DNA of 64,000 bases from contig OY762939.1 in NCBI GenBank assembly GCA_963666965.1, positions 806,001-870,000 of the forward strand, in the 5' to 3' direction. The number at the start of each line of letters is the position of its first letter. Position 1 is the first letter of the stretch. A model generated the notes under the pieces. It saw only the letters and a list, made by a program, of their open reading frames with translations. It made no database searches and was not told where the DNA came from. The stretch comes from Proruminimicrobium sp963666965 (lineage in GTDB: Bacteria; Elusimicrobiota; Endomicrobiia; Endomicrobiales; Endomicrobiaceae). Below are positions 58,897 to 64,000 of the stretch, piece after piece. The position numbers were made by a program, and so were the translations under genes.

Positions 58897-60126
58897 TCAA
58901 TTCTCGCAATGTTCGTGCTCATGCTCATAATCAGTTCCCGGGCCGGCTTTCATTCTTTCGCCGGTTTTTATGAAATGGTCGTAAAGAGGAGACATTTGTC
59001 TGAGTCTTTCGACTATAGCCGGAAATTCTTTTATTACATAATCTATTTCTTCTTCGGTATTATATTTTGAAAGAGTAAATACGATCGATCCCTGCCCGAC
59101 TGCCGTGTCAACTTCAAGAGCGGTTAAAACATGTGACATTTTAAGTGATTTTGAAGCGCACGAAGATCCGCTTGCAGCCATTATGCCTTTTGCGTCAAGA
59201 AGCAGAAATAAAGCCTCGCCTTCAACAAATTCTATTGAAAAATTGACATTATTTGGAAGTCTGTTTTCAACAGGTCCGTTTAAATAAATAAATTCTATGT
59301 TATCTTTAAGACCTTTTATTAATTTGTCTCTTAAAAATTGTATTTTTTTTGAATTTTCGATCATTTCTTTCAAAGCAAGTTCGCATGCTGCGCCGAATCC
59401 GACAATAGCCGGAACATTTTCAGTGCCCGATCTCTTTGAAAATTCCTGTATGCCGCCGTCAATCTGTTGTTTTATTGCGATACCTTTTCTTATGTAGAGA
59501 GCTCCGGCTCCTTTAGGACCGTACATTACGCTTGCCGATAAGCTCAGCATATCAATCTTTAACGCCTTTACGTCTATCGGTATAAAAGCCGCTGAAGCAA
59601 CGGCATCGACATGAAAAACTATATTTTTTTCTTTTACAATTCTGGAAATTTCGCTTAAATTTTGGATAGTTCCTATTTCCGTATTTGCATGCTGTATTGA
59701 AACAAGAACAGTTTCATCTTTTATTGCTTTTTTGAGTTCATCAAGTTTCACAAATCCCAGTTTGTCAACAGGGACTAAAGTTATTTCAAAGCCGTTTTGC
59801 TCAAGAGCTTTTACCGTATTTAAAATTGAAAAATGTTCAATTGCCGAAACTATAATATGTTTCTTTTTAGCTGTTGCGGCAAAACCTTTTAAAGCCAGAT
59901 TGTTTGATTCAGAAGCGCACGAAGTGAAAATGATTTCATTAGCTCCGGCATTTATAAGTTTTGCGACTAGAACTCTTGACTCCTCGACGGCATCTTTTGA
60001 AATTTGACCTAAAGAATAGATGCTCTGAGGGTTTCCGTAGTTTTCTTTGAAATACGGCAACATTTTTTCAAAAACTCTCTCATCGATTTTTGTATTAGAC
60101 TGATTATCAAGATATATATTTTTCAT
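58897..60126 (-). CDS. NifS/IscS-like protein lacking the PLP lysine
   Basis: A 409-residue class V aminotransferase-fold protein aligned with IscS/NifS over its whole length. D174 and the mobile-loop cysteine C323 (SGSSCASKSLKMSHV) are present. However, the cofactor motif SxHK is SASV: S199 stands at the histidine and V200 at the lysine that should bind PLP, and A177 replaces the conserved Gln in HVDAVAS. No frameshift or premature stop is seen. It therefore cannot form the usual PLP Schiff base. It may be an inactive partner or cluster ligand donor for IscU. Confidence 0.88.
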   Translation of the reverse strand: MKNIYLDNQSNTKIDERVFEKMLPYFKENYGNPQSIYSLGQISKDAVEESRVLVAKLINAGANEIIFTSCASESNNLALKGFAATAKKKHIIVSAIEHFSILNTVKALEQNGFEITLVPVDKLGFVKLDELKKAIKDETVLVSIQHANTEIGTIQNLSEISRIVKEKNIVFHVDAVASAAFIPIDVKALKIDMLSLSASVMYGPKGAGALYIRKGIAIKQQIDGGIQEFSKRSGTENVPAIVGFGAACELALKEMIENSKKIQFLRDKLIKGLKDNIEFIYLNGPVENRLPNNVNFSIEFVEGEALFLLLDAKGIMAASGSSCASKSLKMSHVLTALEVDTAVGQGSIVFTLSKYNTEEEIDYVIKEFPAIVERLRQMSPLYDHFIKTGERMKAGPGTDYEHEHEHCEN

Positions 60127-60209
60127 AATAAAGCACCTAAAATAATATAAGAACAGCAGACAAATCAGCTGTCAGATTTTGTTGTATTCAAAAGATAAAA
60201 TCGGTTTAA

Positions 60210-60368
60210 TTATATCTTTTCAAATTGATCTTTGCCTACTCCGCAAACAGGACATACCCAATCTTCAGGAAGTTTCTCGAAAGAAGTGCCTGACGGTATA
60301 TTCCCGGCCGGATCTCCTACAGCAGGATCATACTCATAACCGCAAACTGTGCATTTAAATTTATCCAT
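60210..60368 (-). CDS. Rubredoxin
   Basis: A 52-residue FeCys4 electron carrier with both knuckles, FKCTVCGYEYDP (CxxCG) and WVCPVCGVGKDQF. GGAGG lies 8 bases before the ATG. It lies upstream of the NifS-like gene on the same strand. Likely role: electron donor to rubrerythrin, superoxide reductase and the flavodiiron protein in this region. Confidence 0.96.
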   Translation of the reverse strand: MDKFKCTVCGYEYDPAVGDPAGNIPSGTSFEKLPEDWVCPVCGVGKDQFEKI

Positions 60369-60400
60369 AAAAGAACCTCCGTTTTAATTGAAATTCAGGA

Positions 60401-61165
60401 TTATAACCCGAATAACTTATTTATTGTTTCTTTTGTTTTGGTTTTAGTTTCTTCTTTTGCTTTACTTTTTTGTTCGGATACCGTTTCGTCTTTAGCTTCT
60501 TTTGCTCCGTCAACAACAGTATCATTTGCCGTATCTTTCATCATATCGTAAAATGCATTTGTTTTTTTACCGGTATTTGTAGATGCCCCTGACATATCTG
60601 CAATTTGTGTATCTGAAGGAAGTGAAAATTTACTGTCGCTTACTCCAAATTTGAAATTTGTCATATTTATAATTCCGCCGTCATTTGTTTTTACGCATGT
60701 CGGGAAACCAAATTCTTCGGTTAAATAATATTCGGTTACAACTCCGTTCTCAGTGCTCTGAATAAGATTGCAAGAATATCCGTTCATTGTAGTCTTTTTT
60801 ATAAATACCGCATTTTCAGGTATTTTTGTGGAATCAAAAGAATCAAGTCCCTTCTGGTCTGTTGCTTTTTGAAGTGACATTTTAATGGCTGATCTGTTTT
60901 TAGGCGTATACATATACATTGATTCGCCGTCTATTATCGTTGTCATATCGGAAAAATCCATTCTGGATTTGTTATTTTTATTGTAAACAATGCCTTTTTG
61001 TATATTTCTGTTGTTTTTATCTATAATTTCCATATTATAGAATATTCCTTTTGCAAGGGCATACTCAACCTTTTTTGAAGCAGTTTTAAAAACACTTTTG
61101 CCGTCGGCATATAAAAAGCCTGCGGCAATAAAAAATGCGGTTAAAAATACAAAAGTTTTTTTCAT
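60401..61165 (-). CDS. LolA/DUF4412-like exported protein
   Basis: A 254-residue protein with a signal peptide (about 1-20). The body has the LolA/LolB-like half-barrel pattern ('NKSRMDFSDMTTIIDGESMYMYTPKNRSAIKM', split at residue 75), including 'YYLTEEFGFPTCV'. The last ~45 residues are a Lys/Glu-rich coil (KAKEETKTKTKETI). ATG at 61165 is chosen because AAAGGGGG precedes it; an upstream ATG at 61189 is also in frame. It may bind lipids or lipoproteins in the periplasm. Confidence 0.65.
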   Translation of the reverse strand: MKKTFVFLTAFFIAAGFLYADGKSVFKTASKKVEYALAKGIFYNMEIIDKNNRNIQKGIVYNKNNKSRMDFSDMTTIIDGESMYMYTPKNRSAIKMSLQKATDQKGLDSFDSTKIPENAVFIKKTTMNGYSCNLIQSTENGVVTEYYLTEEFGFPTCVKTNDGGIINMTNFKFGVSDSKFSLPSDTQIADMSGASTNTGKKTNAFYDMMKDTANDTVVDGAKEAKDETVSEQKSKAKEETKTKTKETINKLFGL

Positions 61166-61312
61166 TAAAACCCCCTTTTCAACTGACATATATTTAATAA
61201 CATCTCTCAGATTTTGTCAAATGAAAAATAAATTTGTTTTTTACAAAAAATTCACAAATAAAAGTTCAAAAATAATCTTTTAAATGATAGAATAAAAAAC
61301 GGTTAAAATGTA

Positions 61313-61340
61313 TTGACAAAAAAGATTTACCAAAGTATAC
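61313..61340 (+). promoter_or_regulatory. Sigma70-type promoter of the 61382 gene and giant 2
   Basis: TTGACA (61313-61318) and TATACT (61335-61340) are separated by 16 bp. The ATG at 61382 lies 41 bases downstream with an AAAGGT ribosome binding site, giving a normal leader. Confidence 0.75.
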
Positions 61341-61381
61341 TTATTCTAGAGAATTTTTAAATAAAGTTTAAAGGTAAAAAG

Positions 61382-61918
61382 ATGCTTTTTTTAAAGAACT
61401 TTCCGCATTATTATGTTTTTTTTATCAGGGCTGCCGTATGCTGCCTTGTTTCTTTTGCCGTTGCGGCAAATATTATATTTTCTTCATTTATGATTGACAG
61501 CAATATTAACTTTACAGAAGTCTCAAATGTGCAGAAAGATGTTTTCTCAACTCTGTTTTTTATATCTGATGTGTTAAACAAATTTACTTCGGATATTTCA
61601 GGCCGGATCATTCCGCAGAAAAACTCAGATACAAATCCGATGCAAAAAAAAGACAAAAAACAGATGCCGGTTTCTAATGACGGTATTTTGCAGCCAAGTA
61701 CGGAAAAAACACATAGCATGGTTAAAGATCATAATTTTTTGATTTTTATATTTTTACCCGCGGTACTAGGTTTAATGTTCTACAGTCATCGAATGCGCCG
61801 GTCTGTTGTAATTTATTTTGTGGCAATGATGCTGTTTTTTGCGTCGGCAAAAAATATGATAGATTCTTTTGTGTATAAATTTATAAAAATATATTCGGAT
61901 AAACCCGCTTTTTTTTAG
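61382..61918 (+). CDS. Small membrane protein upstream of giant protein 2
   Basis: A 178-residue protein with an N-terminal helix (about 10-37), a polar, charged middle (~40-115) and two C-terminal helices (~118-155). No family is recognised. It is separated from the second giant gene by a terminator hairpin that overlaps its stop. Its place and layout match the first ~150 residues of the giant protein at 13580, although sequence identity is not evident by eye. Confidence 0.7.
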   Translation: MLFLKNFPHYYVFFIRAAVCCLVSFAVAANIIFSSFMIDSNINFTEVSNVQKDVFSTLFFISDVLNKFTSDISGRIIPQKNSDTNPMQKKDKKQMPVSNDGILQPSTEKTHSMVKDHNFLIFIFLPAVLGLMFYSHRMRRSVVIYFVAMMLFFASAKNMIDSFVYKFIKIYSDKPAFF

Positions 61919-61929
61919 GCGGGTTTTTT
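61902..61929 (+). terminator. Terminator or attenuator between the small gene and giant gene 2
   Basis: A 7-bp GC-rich stem (AACCCGC at 61902-61908 with GCGGGTT at 61919-61925) is followed by a run of T. The stop codon of the preceding gene is in the loop. The next ATG lies 15 bases after the T-run, with GGGAGCT between. Since no other promoter is seen, read-through of this hairpin may control the giant gene. Confidence 0.75.
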
Positions 61930-61943
61930 CTTTGGGAGCTGAC

Positions 61944-64000
61944 ATGAAATTTTTCTCCGATATCAACTTAAAGAAAATTACTGCTGTTGTTACAACAGCG
62001 TGTTTTATATTTACCGGCGTGCTTGTCGATCTTGCCAATGCAGTTGTTTCTGATAAATATAACAATAATTTAAAAATCGACAATTCTTTTATAACTTTGC
62101 CTTCAGACGGCCTTTTAACAAAAGCCATAGATTTCGGCAGTGATGAAGTCATAATAAATATCCAGGATCTGCATTCTCATGCGCAGACACAAAGAAATAT
62201 AGCAAAAATAATAAATTACATAGATTCAAAATATAAAATTGACGGATTATATCTGGAAGGCGCATATTCCCAAGTGAATACGTCCTGGCTTAAAGATATG
62301 AGAAAAAATGAACTCGGCAGAAGAATGGTTGAGGAACTTGTCGACGCGGGCCGTTTGGGAGGAGTGGAATATTATTCTGCTTTAAGCGATAAAAATACTT
62401 TAATAAACGGAATAGAAGACAAAGAACTGTATGAAAAAAATATTAAATTGCTTAATAGAATAATTGCGCTTCAGCCGGAAATAAACCGGGTGTTTTTAAA
62501 AATGGAAAGACAGCTGGAATCCGTTAAAAAAGATTATTTTAATAAAGATACAGAAAAACTGGATAAACTCGTAACAAAGTATAAAAAAAATAATATCAGC
62601 GCAAATAAATACTATGAAAAACTGGTAAAAATTGCCAGACAAAACGGCATTGATTTGTCTTTGTATCCTAATGTAAGGGCGTATTCAGAGCTTTTAACAA
62701 ATTCTAAAAGTTTAAATATTGAAAAAGTTTCAAAACAATTCGGGACGTTAATAAATGTTTTAAAAGCTGAAATTAAATATTCTGAATTTGCCGAATTAGC
62801 CAGAAAAAGCAACAATTTTAAAGACATTGAAAATATCGCAGCCGATATTCAGGAAATTGCCTTAAAGAATCAAATATTCGAAAAACACAAATTAAACAAA
62901 TTAAAAGATTTTTTTGCCTATATCGAATTTAGCAAGAATATCAATCTTATAGAATTTGTCATAGAAGAAAAACAATTGTTAAAACAGCTTTATGGCAAAC
63001 TCAGCAAAAATAAATATGAAGCCGAAGTGGCATTCTTATATGAATTTATGCCTATAATAAAAGAATATTTTTTCGCTAATATAATATCCGATGACCATAT
63101 AAGATTTGGCAGTGATTTTAAAAAATTTAAAAAAGTTTGGAATTCATATTTTTCTGAAAATACAGCCAAATACCTTTATAAATACGAACAATTGCTGTCG
63201 GAATACCATGGAAATAACATCAAGAGAGACGGCATATTCGCTCAGAAAATAATTAATGCCGCAGGCACAGGACAGTCTTCGGAGCTGGAAGGTCAGAACG
63301 CAATTGATGTCTTAAAGAATGAAATCGGCGGAAAGAAACTTAAAATTGTTGTTACAGGCGGATTTCACAGCAGCGGTCTTGAGAGAATAGCCAGAGAGAA
63401 GAAAGTATCATATATACAGATAACGCCAAAAATAACAAAAGATGCAGTCGGAGCCGAAGAGATTCATTGGAATGTGATAAGAGGCTACAGAGAAGTTTTA
63501 AATAATACTATAAATGCAAAACCGCTTACAGAAACATGGATAAAGGTGCTGTTTCCTGAGATAATAGAAAGAGCGCTTGCCGCATCTCATAATATGCCCG
63601 ATATGCAGAAAATGCCGGCAGATGAACGGTATCAAAAAATAAAAGAAGTTGTTGATAATGCTCTTAAAGAACATAATGCTGACGAAAAAATAACAGTGAC
63701 ATGGCAAATCAGAGATTTTGATAAAGATAAAACTCTAATAGATGCAATTTATACCGATAACAGCGGCACTAAACAATCCGTACAGAAGCGCGAATATTTT
63801 TTTGATGTTAAAACTTTAACTTTATCAGGCGCTGAATCAGACCGAATAAAAAAAGAGACTTATCCAAAAGAAGACGGGTTAAAAGTTACGTCTGTTCTTA
63901 ACGGACTGTTTAAAAATACAAAAACATTTTTTTACAATTTGTATACGGGCGTCATCGCACCTGTTTGGGAAGAGTTTGTTTTCAGATTCATGCCTTTTGC
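61944..64000 (+). CDS. Giant protein 2: ChaN/TraB-like domain followed by CPBP protease motif (partial)
   Basis: The frame is open for 685 codons to the right edge and is absent from simple ORF lists because it has no stop. GGAGCTGAC precedes the ATG. Residues ~10-32 are a signal peptide ('KKITAVVTTACFIFTG', cleavage after ANA). Residues ~65-510 carry NIQDLHS (about 72-78), 'LEGAYS' and 'VTGGFHSSGL' (about 469-478), the same order and spacing as the first giant protein. At the edge, APVWEEFVFR (EE 676-677, R681) is the first motif of CPBP/Rce1-type membrane proteases. The function is unknown. Confidence 0.85.
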   Translation, partial: MKFFSDINLKKITAVVTTACFIFTGVLVDLANAVVSDKYNNNLKIDNSFITLPSDGLLTKAIDFGSDEVIINIQDLHSHAQTQRNIAKIINYIDSKYKIDGLYLEGAYSQVNTSWLKDMRKNELGRRMVEELVDAGRLGGVEYYSALSDKNTLINGIEDKELYEKNIKLLNRIIALQPEINRVFLKMERQLESVKKDYFNKDTEKLDKLVTKYKKNNISANKYYEKLVKIARQNGIDLSLYPNVRAYSELLTNSKSLNIEKVSKQFGTLINVLKAEIKYSEFAELARKSNNFKDIENIAADIQEIALKNQIFEKHKLNKLKDFFAYIEFSKNINLIEFVIEEKQLLKQLYGKLSKNKYEAEVAFLYEFMPIIKEYFFANIISDDHIRFGSDFKKFKKVWNSYFSENTAKYLYKYEQLLSEYHGNNIKRDGIFAQKIINAAGTGQSSELEGQNAIDVLKNEIGGKKLKIVVTGGFHSSGLERIAREKKVSYIQITPKITKDAVGAEEIHWNVIRGYREVLNNTINAKPLTETWIKVLFPEIIERALAASHNMPDMQKMPADERYQKIKEVVDNALKEHNADEKITVTWQIRDFDKDKTLIDAIYTDNSGTKQSVQKREYFFDVKTLTLSGAESDRIKKETYPKEDGLKVTSVLNGLFKNTKTFFYNLYTGVIAPVWEEFVFRFMPF

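Noticed and set aside
1..64000. CRISPR array, rRNA genes or prophage
   Set aside because: No regularly spaced short repeats, no rRNA signature and no phage structural genes were seen on either strand.

Overview
The window is AT-rich, densely coded bacterial DNA with no rRNA, no insertion sequence and no CRISPR array. It looks like a strictly anaerobic, Gram-negative-type organism. The evidence is outer-membrane barrel proteins, a membrane-bound energy-converting [NiFe]-hydrogenase, a split glycine decarboxylase (GcvPA/GcvPB), and an anaerobe-style oxygen defence set (rubrerythrin, superoxide reductase, flavodiiron protein, rubredoxin, PerR-like regulator). Gene content and the very large multidomain membrane proteins fit Elusimicrobiota (Endomicrobium-like), but this assignment is an inference and was not tested by any search.

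Layout. 1-5101 (+): the 3' part of a group 4 [NiFe]-hydrogenase operon of Mbh/Ech type, with intact NiFe ligands. 5146-13497 (+): a long operon from a clear sigma70-type promoter: hpt, ftsH, folE, folP, cdaA, a 40-codon cdaR remnant, glmM, pdxJ and an Omp85-like barrel. 13580-21247 (+): one 2555-residue protein with a ChaN/TraB-like domain, a membrane block, an HExxH motif and a CheR-like methyltransferase domain. 21264-30717 (+): tmk, holB, ricT, gcvH, gcvPA, gcvPB, uppP, a DedA-like gene and a four-domain sulfur-transfer oxidoreductase. 30727-35944 (+): ybaB, a small surface-polysaccharide-like cluster, an exported peroxiredoxin and a radical SAM protein.

35968-40485 (-): crcB, DUF190, eno, then two metallo-beta-lactamase-fold proteins around a barrel protein; fluoride export is coupled to the fluoride-sensitive enzyme enolase. 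40546-51333 (-): mixed accessory and housekeeping genes (MsrAB, two CDF transporters, CDGSH protein, GH26-like protein, RsgA, TspO-like). 51493-54170: a type II restriction-modification cassette with a small HTH gene, flanked by diverged direct repeats and next to tRNA-Ser(GGA). 54414-60368: cysE, then a minus-strand oxygen-defence and Fe-S region. Its NifS/IscS-like protein lacks the PLP-binding lysine. 61313-64000 (+): a small membrane protein, a terminator and the start of a second large protein. This one is a paralogue of the first in its ChaN-like domain and runs into a CPBP (Abi/Rce1-like) protease motif at the window edge.

The most interesting signals are the pair of giant proteins (the first appears to be a fusion that still carries a terminator-like hairpin inside its reading frame), the lysine-less cysteine desulfurase beside an intact IscU, the cdaR remnant kept between cdaA and glmM, and several transcription units whose -10 box lies only 8-12 bases from the start codon.
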